A DNA stretch of 64,000 nt from Atlantibacter subterraneus (GCF_027853245.1 NZ_JAPTZM010000002.1), one strand, 5' to 3'. Positions 8,175 to 17,718 are shown, counted from the stretch's first letter. Made by a program: numbers and translations. Notes: generated by a model from the sequence alone, not told the origin.

Positions 8175-8945
8175 TTACGTGCGTAAGCCGCGTCCGCGCT
8201 GGATTAAATACCAGCAGAGAAGATAAAACGCGAGGATAAACACCACCAGCACGCCCAGGGTGAAGCCGAGCGGCACATCGTTAATGCCCAGGAAGCCGTA
8301 GCGGAACCCGCTGATCATATACACGATGGGGTTGAGGTGTGACAGCGCCTGCCAGAACGGCGGCAGCAGCGTCAGGGAATAGAACACCCCGCCCAGATAG
8401 GTTAGCGGCGTTAGCACGAAGGTGGGGATCAGGCTGATGTCATCAAAAGTGGTGGCAAACACGGCGTTCAGCAGCCCGGCTAACGAGAACAGGATCGCGG
8501 TAAACAGCAACGTAATGCCGACAAACAGCCATGAATGCACCTGAAACGGCACGAAAAACAGCGAAATCGCGGTCACCAGGATGCCAACACATAATCCGCG
8601 CGCCACGCCGCCGCCGACATAACCAATAATGATCACATGGGTCGGCACCGGTGCCACCAGCAATTCTTCAATATTGCGCTGGAATTTGGCACTAAAAAAC
8701 GATGACGCCACGTTGGCGTAAGCGTTGGTGATCACCGCCATCATAATCAGCCCCGGCACGATAAATTGCATATAGGTAAAGCCATGCATTTCGCCGATGC
8801 GCGAGCCAATCAGGTTACCGAAAATAATAAAATAGAGCGTCATGGTGATGACGGGCGGAACCAGGGTCTGGATCCAGATGCGCATAAAACGGTGGATCTC
8901 TTTGGTCCAGATACTTTTCAGCGCCACCCAATACAGCTGCATCAT
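8175..8945 (-). CDS. yadH: YadH, ABC-2 type transport permease
   Basis: The inner-membrane permease of the YadGH exporter. It is 256 residues with six hydrophobic segments and the ABC-2 motif GLLNAVFATTFDDISLIPTF around residues 155-175, followed by LGGVFYSLTLLP. It overlaps yadG by 4 bases (ATGA), so the pair is translationally coupled. The exported substrate is not known; drug or polysaccharide export has been suggested for the family. Confidence 0.95.
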   Translation of the reverse strand: MMQLYWVALKSIWTKEIHRFMRIWIQTLVPPVITMTLYFIIFGNLIGSRIGEMHGFTYMQFIVPGLIMMAVITNAYANVASSFFSAKFQRNIEELLVAPVPTHVIIIGYVGGGVARGLCVGILVTAISLFFVPFQVHSWLFVGITLLFTAILFSLAGLLNAVFATTFDDISLIPTFVLTPLTYLGGVFYSLTLLPPFWQALSHLNPIVYMISGFRYGFLGINDVPLGFTLGVLVVFILAFYLLCWYLIQRGRGLRT

Positions 8946-9868
8946 GCGTGGTCTCCTTGCTTTTCGTTCACCAGAGTCACGAACAACTCTTCCAGGCGGT
9001 TGGCTTTATTACGCATACTCAGGATCTGAATACCCTGTGCGGTCAGTTGGTTAAAGACGCTGTTAATGCCCTGCTCGCGCAGCACTTCCACTTCCAGCGT
9101 CGAGGTGTCCACCAGGCGATACTGATAGCCTTCCAGCTTCGGCAGCGGGCTGCGCGGCGCTAAATCGAGAATAAACGTCTCTGATTTCAGCTTGGACAAC
9201 AGTGACTTCATTGAGGTGTTTTCCACCAACTCACCGCGCTGGATAATGCCGATATTGCGGCACAGCATTTCCGCCTCTTCCAGATAGTGGGTGGTGAGAA
9301 TGATGGTGGTGCCTTTGTCGTTGAGATCCTTCAGGAATCCCCACATTGAGCGGCGCAGCTCGATGTCCACCCCGGCGGTCGGTTCATCGAGGATCAGCAG
9401 TTTCGGCTCGTGCATCAGGGCGCGGGCGATCATCAACCGGCGTTTCATCCCGCCGGACAGCATCCGCGCACGTTCGTTGCGTTTTTCCCACAGATCGAGC
9501 TGGTTGAGGTATTTTTCGCTGCGTTCAATCGCGTCTTTGCGCTCAACGCCGTAGTAGCCCGCCTGGTTGACGACGATCTGCTGCACCGTCTCGAACGGGT
9601 TAAAGTTGAACTCCTGCGGCACCAGGCCCAGCTGGCGCTTGGCGTTGACCACGTCTTTTTCGAGGTCATAACCAAACACCCTCACGCGGCCTGACGTCTT
9701 GTTCACCAGCGAACTCACTATCCCTATAGTGGTAGATTTACCGGCACCGTTCGGCCCGAGCAGGGCGTAGAAATCCCCCGCCTCTACCTGTAAGTCGATG
9801 CCGCGTAAGGCTTTCACGCCGCCGGGATAGGTTTTTTTTAATCCTTCCAGTTCCAATGCAATTGTCAT
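8942..9868 (-). CDS. yadG: YadG, ABC transporter ATP-binding protein
   Basis: ATPase partner of YadH. The 308-residue protein has Walker A GPNGAGKST near residue 38, signature LSGGMKRRLMIARAL near residue 137, and Walker B LLILDEPTAGVD near residue 156, plus a C-terminal extension ending NRLEELFVTLV. It is transcribed divergently from can; the 107-bp gap holds both promoters. The frame starts at ATG 9868. Confidence 0.95.
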   Translation of the reverse strand: MTIALELEGLKKTYPGGVKALRGIDLQVEAGDFYALLGPNGAGKSTTIGIVSSLVNKTSGRVRVFGYDLEKDVVNAKRQLGLVPQEFNFNPFETVQQIVVNQAGYYGVERKDAIERSEKYLNQLDLWEKRNERARMLSGGMKRRLMIARALMHEPKLLILDEPTAGVDIELRRSMWGFLKDLNDKGTTIILTTHYLEEAEMLCRNIGIIQRGELVENTSMKSLLSKLKSETFILDLAPRSPLPKLEGYQYRLVDTSTLEVEVLREQGINSVFNQLTAQGIQILSMRNKANRLEELFVTLVNEKQGDHA

Positions 9869-9975
9869 GGATATACAGTTACCTTGTATCGCACAAAAGT
9901 TATGGTGTTTAAAAAATAATTGAGTTGCCTTATATTACATCAACGCAATCCCACGGTTACAGGTTGTTAACCTAA

Positions 9976-10638
9976 ATGAAAGACATTGACGCACTCATCA
10001 GCAATAACGCTCACTGGTCCAAAATGCTGGTGAAAGAAGATCCTGGTTTCTTTGAACGCCTTTCTCAAGCGCAAAAACCGCGCTTTCTGTGGATCGGCTG
10101 CTCCGATAGCCGCGTTCCCGCCGAACGCTTAACTGGCCTTGAGCCGGGTGAACTGTTTGTTCACCGTAACGTTGCCAACCTGGTGATCCATACCGATCTC
10201 AACTGCCTGTCTGTAGTGCAGTATGCGGTGGATGTCCTTGAAGTTGAACACATTATTATTTGTGGGCACTACGGCTGCGGCGGTGTCCAGGCCGCGGTTG
10301 AAAATCCGGAATTGGGCCTGATCAACAACTGGCTGCTTCATATCCGTGATATCTGGTTCAAACACAGCTCCCTGCTGGGCGAGATCCCGCAGGAACGCCG
10401 TCTGGATACGCTGTGCGAGCTAAACGTGATGGAACAAGTGTACAACCTTGGGCACTCCACCATCATGCAATCTGCGTGGAAACGCGGACAGAAAGTCACG
10501 ATCCACGGTTGGGCCTACGGTATTCACGACGGTCTGCTGCGCGATCTGGACGTGACCGCCACCAGCCGCGAAACGCTGGAACAGCGTTATCGCAACGGCA
10601 TCTGCAACTTAACGCAGACGCATACCAGCCATAAATAA
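9976..10638 (+). CDS. can: Carbonic anhydrase 2 (beta class)
   Basis: Cytosolic zinc enzyme interconverting CO2 and bicarbonate, needed for growth in air because it supplies bicarbonate to carboxylases. All beta-class zinc and proton-relay residues are visible: C42, D44 and R46 in GCSDSRVPAE, and H98 and C101 in CGHYGCGG. Its length is 220 residues, the normal size. It is convergent with hpt across a shared terminator and divergent from yadG. Confidence 0.97.
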   Translation: MKDIDALISNNAHWSKMLVKEDPGFFERLSQAQKPRFLWIGCSDSRVPAERLTGLEPGELFVHRNVANLVIHTDLNCLSVVQYAVDVLEVEHIIICGHYGCGGVQAAVENPELGLINNWLLHIRDIWFKHSSLLGEIPQERRLDTLCELNVMEQVYNLGHSTIMQSAWKRGQKVTIHGWAYGIHDGLLRDLDVTATSRETLEQRYRNGICNLTQTHTSHK

Positions 10639-10639
10639 C

Positions 10640-10664
10640 ACTAAAGGGGCCGCGGCCCCTTTGT
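10640..10664 (+). terminator. Bidirectional terminator between can and hpt
   Basis: The perfect inverted repeat AAAGGGGCC / GGCCCCTTT (2-nt centre) at 10643-10662 lies between the convergent genes can and hpt, with T-rich sequence (TTTGTTTATT) on the can side. The hpt stop codon is immediately beyond it. Confidence 0.85.
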
Positions 10665-11201
10665 TTATTCGTCCAGCAGAACGACTTTGCCGATGTAGGG
10701 CAGATGGCGGTAGCGCTGGGCATAATCGATGCCGTACCCCACCACAAATTCATCGGGAATAGAGAAGCCGATAAACTCTACTTTCACATCCACTTCGCGA
10801 CGCGACGGCTTGTCCAGCAGGGTGCAGATCGCCAGCGATTTCGGCTCGCGCAGGCTTAAAATCTCGCGCACTTTCGACAGGGTGTTGCCGGAGTCGATGA
10901 TGTCTTCCACGATCAGCACATCTTTGCCGCGAATATCTTCATCCAGATCTTTTAAGATTTTCACATCGCGAGTCGTGGACATGCCGCTGCCGTAGCTTGA
11001 TGCGGTCATAAAATCGACCTCATGCCCAACCTGCACTTCACGACACAAATCGGCCATAAACATAAACGAACCGCGCAACAGGCCCACCAGCACCATCTCA
11101 CTTCCGCTGTCGCGGTAGCGTTCAGTAATCTGACGCCCAAGTTCGACAATACGCGCTTTAATCTCCGCTTCGGAGATCATCACTTCAACAGTATGTTTCA
11201 T
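10665..11201 (-). CDS. hpt: Hypoxanthine phosphoribosyltransferase
   Basis: A purine-salvage enzyme converting hypoxanthine (and guanine more weakly) with PRPP to nucleotide. The 178-residue protein has the PRPP-binding motif VLIVEDIIDSGNTL near residues 99-112, the PP loop LLRGSFMF, and the flexible-loop residues SSYGSGMSTTRDV. The start ATG at 11201 gives MKHTVEVMI; a non-conserved 4-residue upstream extension to 11213 was rejected. Neighbours can and gcd are as in K-12. Confidence 0.97.
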   Translation of the reverse strand: MKHTVEVMISEAEIKARIVELGRQITERYRDSGSEMVLVGLLRGSFMFMADLCREVQVGHEVDFMTASSYGSGMSTTRDVKILKDLDEDIRGKDVLIVEDIIDSGNTLSKVREILSLREPKSLAICTLLDKPSRREVDVKVEFIGFSIPDEFVVGYGIDYAQRYRHLPYIGKVVLLDE

Positions 11202-11330
11202 ATCACTAACCATATGATTTAAGAACTAAATCATTAAATACTGGCGTTTATTTCACCAGCACTAATTCGTAAGGCAGGCAGTATAACAGTAATTAGCGCG
11301 TCGGGACCTATTCTGAAAAAAAGCTCTTTT

Positions 11331-11364
11331 TGTGATTAAGATCACACATGTTAATAACTATAAT
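11331..11364 (+). promoter_or_regulatory. gcd promoter with overlapping CRP palindrome
   Basis: TGTGATTAAGATCACA at 11331-11346 has perfect CRP half-sites (TGTGA-N6-TCACA). A TATAAT -10 lies at 11359-11364, and exactly 17 bp upstream of it is TTAAGA (11336-11341), a 4/6 match to the -35 box sitting inside the CRP site. This geometry fits repression by cAMP-CRP, consistent with what is known for gcd in E. coli. Confidence 0.7.
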
Positions 11365-11395
11365 TACTTGCTACTAAAATATTACGAGTGTGATT

Positions 11396-13795
11396 ATGGC
11401 GGAAATAAAACATAAACAATCATCACTAATTGTGGTGTTAACAGCCCTGTTCGCAGTTCTGTGCGGGCTGTATTTATTGATTGGCGGGGTGTGGTTAGTC
11501 ACATTAGGCGGTTCCTGGTACTACCCGATTGCGGGCCTGGTGATGCTTGGCGTTGCCTGGCTGCTGTGGCGCGGTAAACAGTCGGCGCTCTGGCTGTATG
11601 CGGCGCTGCTGCTCGCGACCATGCTGTGGTCAATCTGGGAAGTCGGCTTCGACTTCTGGGCGTTGACCCCGCGCTGCGATATCCTGGTGTTCTTCGGCAT
11701 CTGGCTGATCCTGCCGTTTGTCTGGCGAAAACTGCCGGTGATCTCGCGCCCTGCTCTTCCCTCAATGATGGTGACGCTGATTATCACCGCCGGTATTCTC
11801 GGATGGGCCATTTTCAACGATCCGCAAGAGATCGACGGCACCCTGAAAACCGATGCGGCGGCAGCTACCACCACTGCTCCGGCGATCCCGGACGGCGACT
11901 GGCCTGCATACGGCCGTAACCAGGAAGGGCAACGCTTCTCTCCGCTTAAGCAGATTAACGCGGATAACGTTCATGAGCTGAAAGAAGCCTGGAGCTTCCA
12001 GACCCGTGATGTGAAATTGCCCACCGACCCGGGCGAAATCACTAACGAAGTGACGCCGATAAAAGTGGGCGATACGCTATACCTGTGCAGCGCGCACCAG
12101 CGTCTGTTCGCACTGGATGCGGCCACCGGGAAAGAGAAATGGCACTTCGACCCGCAGCTGAACGCCAATCCGTCGTTCCAGCACGTGACCTGTCGCGGCG
12201 TCTCATATCATGAAGCGCGCGCCGACAGCGCCAGCCCGGATGTGGTGGCAGACTGTCCGCGCCGTATCATTCTGCCGGTCAACGATGGCCGCCTGTTCGC
12301 CATCAACGCCGATAACGGCAAGCTGTGTGAATCCTTTGCCAACAAAGGCATTCTCAATCTGCAAACCAACCAGCCGGTGACCACGCCGGGCATGTATGAG
12401 CCGACGTCGCCGCCGATCGTGACCGATAAAATTATCGTGATCGCCGGCGCGGTGACCGATAACTACTCGACCCGCGAGCCGTCAGGCGTGATCCGTGGTT
12501 TCGATGTCAATACCGGCGATCTGGTCTGGGCGTTCGATCCGGGTGCCAAAGACCCGAATGCGATCCCGTCGGATGAGCATCATTTCTCCCTGAACTCCCC
12601 GAACTCCTGGGCGCCTGCCGCCTACGATGCGCAGCTGGACCTGGTCTATCTGCCGATGGGCGTCACCACGCCGGATATCTGGGGCGGCAACCGTACCGAA
12701 GAGCAGGAGCGTTACGCCAGCTCGATTGTGGCGCTGAATGCCTCCACCGGTAAGCTGGCCTGGTTTTATCAGACCGTCCACCACGACCTGTGGGATATGG
12801 ATATGCCTTCCCAGCCGACGCTGGCGGACATTACCGACAAAAACGGCAATGTGGTTCCGGTGATTTATGCGCCGGCGAAAACCGGCAATATCTTCGTGCT
12901 GGACCGTCGTGACGGCAAACTGGTGGTTCCGGCTCCGGAAAAACCGGTTCCGCAGGGCCCGGCGAAAGGCGATCGCCTCTCCCCGACCCAGCCGTTCTCT
13001 GAGCTGAGCTTCCGTCCGACCAAAGATCTGAGCGGGGCGGACATGTGGGGCGCGACCATGTTCGACCAGTTGGTGTGCCGCGTGATGTTCCATCAGCTGC
13101 GCTACGAAGGGATCTTCACCCCGCCGTCTGAGCAAGGCACGCTGGTATTCCCGGGTAACCTGGGGATGTTTGAGTGGGGCGGTATTTCTGTCGATCCGAG
13201 CCGTCAGGTGGCGATTGCCAACCCGATTGCCCTGCCGTTCGTGTCGAAACTGATGCCGCGCGGCCCGGATAACCCGATGGAGCCACCGGAAACTCCGCAT
13301 GCCGCCAGCGGTCAGGAAACCGGGATTCAGCCGCAGTACGGCGTGCCGTATGGCGTCACCCTGAACCCGTTCCTGTCGCCGTTTGGTCTGCCGTGTAAGC
13401 AACCGGCATGGGGTTACATCTCCGCACTGGATCTGAAAACCAACGAAGTGGTGTGGAAAAAACGTATCGGGACGCCGCGCGACAGCCTGCCGTTCTCGCT
13501 GCCATTCCCGCTGCCGTTTAACCTCGGGATGCCGATGCTCGGCGGGCCGATCTCCACTGCCGGTAACGTACTGTTTGTTGGCGCAACCGCAGATAACTAT
13601 CTGCGCGCCTACAACATGACAAACGGTGAAAAACTGTGGGAAGGCCGTCTGCCTGCGGGTGGCCAGGCCACGCCGATGACCTATGAGGTTAATGGTAAGC
13701 AGTACGTAGTGATTTCCGCCGGGGGTCACGGCTCGTTCGGCACGAAGATGGGCGACTACATTGTTGCCTTCGCGTTGCCGGATGACGCGAAGTAA
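11396..13795 (+). CDS. gcd: Quinoprotein glucose dehydrogenase, membrane-bound, PQQ-dependent
   Basis: It oxidises periplasmic aldoses to lactones (glucose to gluconolactone) and passes electrons to ubiquinone, giving direct oxidation and extracellular acid. The 799-residue protein has five membrane segments in the first 140 residues, then an eight-bladed PQQ propeller starting at WPAYGRNQEGQRFSP, with YLCSAHQRLFALDA, TVHHDLWDMD and GGHGSFGTKMGDY. The ATG at 11396 is preferred over the GTG at 11390. No pqq synthesis genes are in this window; whether the holoenzyme forms depends on PQQ supply. Confidence 0.96.
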   Translation: MAEIKHKQSSLIVVLTALFAVLCGLYLLIGGVWLVTLGGSWYYPIAGLVMLGVAWLLWRGKQSALWLYAALLLATMLWSIWEVGFDFWALTPRCDILVFFGIWLILPFVWRKLPVISRPALPSMMVTLIITAGILGWAIFNDPQEIDGTLKTDAAAATTTAPAIPDGDWPAYGRNQEGQRFSPLKQINADNVHELKEAWSFQTRDVKLPTDPGEITNEVTPIKVGDTLYLCSAHQRLFALDAATGKEKWHFDPQLNANPSFQHVTCRGVSYHEARADSASPDVVADCPRRIILPVNDGRLFAINADNGKLCESFANKGILNLQTNQPVTTPGMYEPTSPPIVTDKIIVIAGAVTDNYSTREPSGVIRGFDVNTGDLVWAFDPGAKDPNAIPSDEHHFSLNSPNSWAPAAYDAQLDLVYLPMGVTTPDIWGGNRTEEQERYASSIVALNASTGKLAWFYQTVHHDLWDMDMPSQPTLADITDKNGNVVPVIYAPAKTGNIFVLDRRDGKLVVPAPEKPVPQGPAKGDRLSPTQPFSELSFRPTKDLSGADMWGATMFDQLVCRVMFHQLRYEGIFTPPSEQGTLVFPGNLGMFEWGGISVDPSRQVAIANPIALPFVSKLMPRGPDNPMEPPETPHAASGQETGIQPQYGVPYGVTLNPFLSPFGLPCKQPAWGYISALDLKTNEVVWKKRIGTPRDSLPFSLPFPLPFNLGMPMLGGPISTAGNVLFVGATADNYLRAYNMTNGEKLWEGRLPAGGQATPMTYEVNGKQYVVISAGGHGSFGTKMGDYIVAFALPDDAK

Positions 13796-13811
13796 CCCTC
13801 AGCGTTAAACA

Positions 13812-13844
13812 GCAAGGCCGCGAATCATTCGCGGCCTTTTTTTG
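13812..13844 (+). terminator. Terminator between gcd and cueO
   Basis: The stem AAGGCCGCGAA / TTCGCGGCCTT (11 bp, 3-nt loop; 13814-13838) is followed by TTTTTGTTTT. It lies between the convergent genes gcd and cueO and touches the cueO 3' end. Confidence 0.9.
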
Positions 13845-13846
13845 TT

Positions 13847-15397
13847 TTACGCGACGGTAAAGCCCAGCATCATGCCGGTATCCTCATGCTCCAGCAGATG
13901 GCAGTGCGCCATATAGGCCTGCTCCGCCGACGCCGGATGATCGAAACGCACCAGCACCTCGCTGCGCGCGCCTTCTACCCAGACGGTATCTTTCCAGCCC
14001 GCGCGATGAGCGGCTGGCGGCTTGCCGTTCTCACTCAGGATGCGGAACTGGGTGCCGTGGATGTGGAACGGATGCATCATCATGTCGCCCTCCCCGGAAA
14101 TGGTCCAGCGCTCATACTGCCCGCGCTGGGCGGCAAATGCCGGTTTGGCCATATCAAACGCCAGCCCGTTAATTTTATTGGCGTGGTGGAAATCCATATT
14201 CTGGTGGCCCATGCCGCCATGGTTCATCTTGCCGTGGCCTTGCATACCGTGGTGCATGCCCATGCCGGCCAGCGCCTGTTTGCCGTATTTTTGCTCCAGC
14301 GCCTGCATCCCCATCATGTCGAGCATCGGGTCCATCATCAGCTGTAGCCAGCGTTCTTTAGCGTTGGCACTGTCAGGTATCGCGGGCATGTCGACCAGCT
14401 TATCAGGCAGTTCGCCGGATGCGGTCACTACCAGCGGCTGAATGCGCACCACCGGCACCGGCTTATCAAACGGCGCGACGGTCATGCCGATCTGTTTCAC
14501 CGGCAGCGTTACGATATCGAACGGCGTGTTGTCGCGGTTTTCTACCAGCACTTCAAAACGCTCGCCCATGATCATCGGCAGTTCGGTGACTTTAACCGGC
14601 TCGGCCAGAAAGCCGCCATCGCTGGCGACCACATACAGCGGGCGACCATCGCTGGCGGCGATATTCAGCGAACGGGCGTTACAGCCGTTAAGCAGGCGCA
14701 GGCGCAGCCAGCCGCGCGGCGCGGCATGTTGCGGATACGCCGCGCCGTTACACAGCAGCGTGTCGCCAAACCAGCCTACGGCGGCGCTCATTACATCCAG
14801 CTGATAATCGATCTGGCCGTCGGCCCCGAAGCGTTTGTCCTGGATAATCAGCGGAACGTCATCAATGCCCCACTGCTGCGGCAGACGCAACAGGCGGCTA
14901 TCGTTATCTTCAATCAGCACCAGACCTGCCAGCCCCATCGCCACCTGATGCCCGGTTTTGCCGTGCTGATGCGGGTGGAACCAGCAGGTGGCGGCGCGCT
15001 GCTGCGGCGTAAAAGAGACGGTGCGGGTTTCGCCCGGTTTGATTACGCCCTGCGGGCCGCCGTCTACTTCGCCGGGTACTTCCAGACCATGCCAGTGCAG
15101 CGTGGTTTCTTCCGCCAGGGTGTTATGAATATTGACGGTGACGGCTTTTCCCTGGCGCAACTGGAGCGCCGGGCCGAGCAGGTTGCCGTTATAGCCCCAG
15201 GAGGCCGCCGCTTTACCGTTAAACAGCGTCTGCCCCGCCTGAATGGTCAGGCGGATGCGGCTCTCGGCATCAGCAGATAACAGATTAGGAATAGGTAAAG
15301 CGGGACGATCGGCGGCGAGGGCAAAGCGGCTCCACAGCGGTAACGCGCTTGCTGCGCCCAGCACGGCGGAATATTTTAAAAAGTCGCGGCGATGCAT
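13847..15397 (-). CDS. cueO: Multicopper oxidase CueO
   Basis: A periplasmic cuprous oxidase that detoxifies Cu(I) and oxidises catechol siderophores. The 516-residue precursor begins with a Tat signal (RRDFLKYSAVLG), so it is exported folded. Copper ligands are in HWHGLEVPG, WFHPHQHGKTG, HPFHIHGTQF and HCHLLEHEDTGMML. A methionine- and histidine-rich insert at about residues 360-405 (MMDPMLDMMGMQ, then MGMHHGMQGHGKMNHGGM) is the substrate-copper region. The ATG at 15397 follows AAGGAAAT; the upstream open frame to 15520 runs through the promoter and was rejected. Confidence 0.97.
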   Translation of the reverse strand: MHRRDFLKYSAVLGAASALPLWSRFALAADRPALPIPNLLSADAESRIRLTIQAGQTLFNGKAAASWGYNGNLLGPALQLRQGKAVTVNIHNTLAEETTLHWHGLEVPGEVDGGPQGVIKPGETRTVSFTPQQRAATCWFHPHQHGKTGHQVAMGLAGLVLIEDNDSRLLRLPQQWGIDDVPLIIQDKRFGADGQIDYQLDVMSAAVGWFGDTLLCNGAAYPQHAAPRGWLRLRLLNGCNARSLNIAASDGRPLYVVASDGGFLAEPVKVTELPMIMGERFEVLVENRDNTPFDIVTLPVKQIGMTVAPFDKPVPVVRIQPLVVTASGELPDKLVDMPAIPDSANAKERWLQLMMDPMLDMMGMQALEQKYGKQALAGMGMHHGMQGHGKMNHGGMGHQNMDFHHANKINGLAFDMAKPAFAAQRGQYERWTISGEGDMMMHPFHIHGTQFRILSENGKPPAAHRAGWKDTVWVEGARSEVLVRFDHPASAEQAYMAHCHLLEHEDTGMMLGFTVA

Positions 15398-15431
15398 GTC
15401 GATTTCCTTATGGTTCGCAGGCGTAATTTTG

Positions 15432-15462
15432 AGCATAAACCCTCCCCTAAGCGGAAGGTCAA
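15432..15462 (-). promoter_or_regulatory. CueR-type copper-responsive promoter of cueO
   Basis: On the minus strand TTGACC (-35) and TATGCT (-10) are separated by 19 bp, the over-long spacer typical of MerR-family targets. The spacer contains the dyad CCTTCC...GGAGGG, close to the CueR operators of copA and cueO in E. coli. It lies 35 bases upstream of the cueO start. Confidence 0.85.
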
Positions 15463-15543
15463 GCCTGCGGCATAATAATAAAGATCGTCGTGAAATACGG
15501 AATTGTGCTAACTTTCTCACTTCAGAGAGGAGTTCCAGGCGCG

Positions 15544-15891
15544 ATGATGAAGTGGGTCAGATTGGTGTTGCTCGGTGGGTTGCTCGGATTCTCCGCCAGT
15601 AGCTTTGCATTAAGTGAGTCTGAAGCCGAAGATATGGCTGATCTTACGGCGGTTTTTGTATTTTTGAAGAATGACTGCGGCTATCAAAACTTGCCCAACG
15701 GCCAAATTCGACGCGCGCTGGTGTTTTTCGCTCAGCAAAACCAGTGGGATCTCAGCAATTACGATAGCTTCAATATGAAAGCGCTCGGCGAAGACAGCTA
15801 CCGCGATCTCAGCGGCATCGCCATCCCCACCGCCAAAAAATGTAAAGCCCTGGCACGCGATTCGCTCAGCCTGCTCGCCTACGTCAAATAA
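15544..15891 (+). CDS. yacC: YacC, small secreted protein (pilot-like family)
   Basis: A 115-residue exported protein of unknown function. A signal peptide (MMKWVRLVLLGGLLGFSASSFA) precedes the conserved mature part SESEAEDMADLTAVFVFLKNDCGYQNLPNGQIRRAL, which resembles the secretin-pilotin family (GspS/YacC). Two cysteines in the mature part could form a disulfide. The start at 15544 has GAGGAG 11 bases upstream; 15547 is an equally plausible start one codon later. It is divergent from cueO, with the CueR promoter between them. Confidence 0.88.
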   Translation: MMKWVRLVLLGGLLGFSASSFALSESEAEDMADLTAVFVFLKNDCGYQNLPNGQIRRALVFFAQQNQWDLSNYDSFNMKALGEDSYRDLSGIAIPTAKKCKALARDSLSLLAYVK

Positions 15892-16042
15892 TTCCCTCCG
15901 TTCGGCCTGAAGCTTGCTGGCGTTCAGGCTGCGTGTCTCTCCCACCTTTCGTTGATGAAATATTGACCGTGCATCAGAGTAAGATGTTAGCTATCATGTT
16001 GCGCCATTTTTCCATGAATGTTAACGAAAGAGGGTTCTGCCA

Positions 16043-16909
16043 ATGGCCGAAGCAAAAGTGTGGCAGGAAACGCTGCACGACCAGTTTGGACAATACTTTG
16101 CCGTTGATCATGTGCTGTATCACGAAAAGACCGATCACCAGGATCTGATCATTTTCGAGAACCGTGCATTTGGCCGCATCATGGCGCTGGACGGCGTGGT
16201 GCAAACCACCGAGCGTGATGAGTTTATCTATCACGAAATGATGACCCACGTACCGCTGCTGGCACACGGCAACGCAAAGCACGTGCTGATTATCGGCGGC
16301 GGCGATGGCGCAATGCTGCGTGAAGTAACGCGCCATAAAAACGTCGAAACCATCACCATGGTGGAAATCGACGCGGGCGTGGTGTCGTTCTGCCGCCAGT
16401 ATCTACCCAACCATAACGCCGGAAGCTATGACGATCCGCGTTTCACGCTGGTGATCGACGACGGCGTTAACTTCGTCAATCAGACCACTCAAACCTTCGA
16501 TGTGATTATTTCCGATTGCACCGACCCCGTTGGACCCGGCGAAAGCCTGTTTACCTCAGAATTTTATCAGGGCTGTAAACGCGCGCTGAATCCGGGCGGG
16601 ATTTTCGTGGCGCAAAACGGCGTCTGCTTTTTACAGCAGGACGAAGCCGTCGGCAGCCATCGTAAACTCAGCCACTATTTTGGGGACGTGAGTTTTTACC
16701 AGGCAGCGATCCCGACCTACTACGGCGGCATTATGACTTTCGCCTGGGCCACTGATAACCCCGCGCTGCGCCAGCTCGATCTGAAAACTATCCAGACGCG
16801 CTTTGCCGACGCCGGTTTAACCTGCCGCTACTATAACCCGGCAATCCACGCGGCCGCTTTCGCTCTGCCGCAATACTTGAACGACGCGCTGGCTCGCCAG
16901 GCATCCTAA
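16043..16909 (+). CDS. speE: Spermidine synthase
   Basis: It transfers the aminopropyl group of decarboxylated S-adenosylmethionine to putrescine. The 288-residue protein has the Rossmann motif LIIGGGDGAMLREV near residues 82-95, MVEIDAGVV, and the putrescine-site residues DCTDP (D158, D161 region) and TYYGG. speD begins 14 bases downstream on the same strand, as in K-12, so both halves of the pathway are in one operon. speC, which makes the putrescine, is at the other end of this window. Confidence 0.97.
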   Translation: MAEAKVWQETLHDQFGQYFAVDHVLYHEKTDHQDLIIFENRAFGRIMALDGVVQTTERDEFIYHEMMTHVPLLAHGNAKHVLIIGGGDGAMLREVTRHKNVETITMVEIDAGVVSFCRQYLPNHNAGSYDDPRFTLVIDDGVNFVNQTTQTFDVIISDCTDPVGPGESLFTSEFYQGCKRALNPGGIFVAQNGVCFLQQDEAVGSHRKLSHYFGDVSFYQAAIPTYYGGIMTFAWATDNPALRQLDLKTIQTRFADAGLTCRYYNPAIHAAAFALPQYLNDALARQAS

Positions 16910-16923
16910 GGAGGTGAACAAAA

Positions 16924-17718
16924 TTGAAAAAGCTTAAACTGCATGGCTTTAATAACCTGACCAAAAGCCTGAGTTTTTGTATCTACGATATTTGCTACGT
17001 CAAAACGGCGGAAGAGCGCGATGGCTACATCGCTTATATCGATGAACTGTATAACGCAAACCGTCTCACCGAGATCCTGACGGAAACCTGCTCCATCATC
17101 GGCGCGAACGTGTTGAATATCGCGCGCCAGGATTACGAGCCTCAGGGTGCCAGCGTGACCATTCTGGTCAGCGAAGAGCCCGTCGACCCGAAGCTGGTCG
17201 ATAAAACCGAACACCCCGGCCCATTGCCCGAAGCGGTGGTGGCCCACCTGGATAAAAGCCATATCTGCGTCCACACCTACCCGGAAAGCCACCCGGAAAA
17301 CGGGCTGTGCACCTTCCGCGCGGATATTGAAGTCTCAACCTGCGGGGTGATCTCTCCGCTTAACGCGTTGAACTACCTGATCCACCAGCTGGAATCCGAT
17401 ATCGTGACCGTTGATTACCGCGTGCGCGGCTTTACCCGCGACGTCAACGGCATGAAGCACTTCATTGACCATGAGATCAATTCGATTCAGAACTTCATGT
17501 CTGAAGATATGAAAGCGCTGTACGACATGATGGATGTGAATGTGTATCAGGAGAATATCTTCCACACCAAGATGCTGCTGAAAGAATTCGATCTGAAGCA
17601 CTACATGTTCCACACCAAGCCGGAAGATTTGACTGAACAAGAGCGTAAAGACATTACTGACATGCTCTGGAAAGAAATGCGCGAGATTTATTACGGACGT
17701 AATATTCCAGCGATTTAA
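16924..17718 (+). CDS. speD: S-adenosylmethionine decarboxylase proenzyme
   Basis: It supplies decarboxylated SAM to SpeE. The 264-residue proenzyme autocleaves between K111 and S112 in LDKSHICVHTYPE, forming the pyruvoyl group; both residues are intact. Translation starts at TTG 16924 after a strong AGGAGGTG, an unusual start that I recall being shared with K-12 speD. A strong terminator follows, after which the locus departs from the K-12 order. Confidence 0.96.
   Translation: MKKLKLHGFNNLTKSLSFCIYDICYVKTAEERDGYIAYIDELYNANRLTEILTETCSIIGANVLNIARQDYEPQGASVTILVSEEPVDPKLVDKTEHPGPLPEAVVAHLDKSHICVHTYPESHPENGLCTFRADIEVSTCGVISPLNALNYLIHQLESDIVTVDYRVRGFTRDVNGMKHFIDHEINSIQNFMSEDMKALYDMMDVNVYQENIFHTKMLLKEFDLKHYMFHTKPEDLTEQERKDITDMLWKEMREIYYGRNIPAI

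Noticed and set aside
12482..13729. 415-codon open frame antisense to gcd
   Set aside because: Shadow of a GC-biased long gene, with no domain, no start signal and Arg/His-rich composition.
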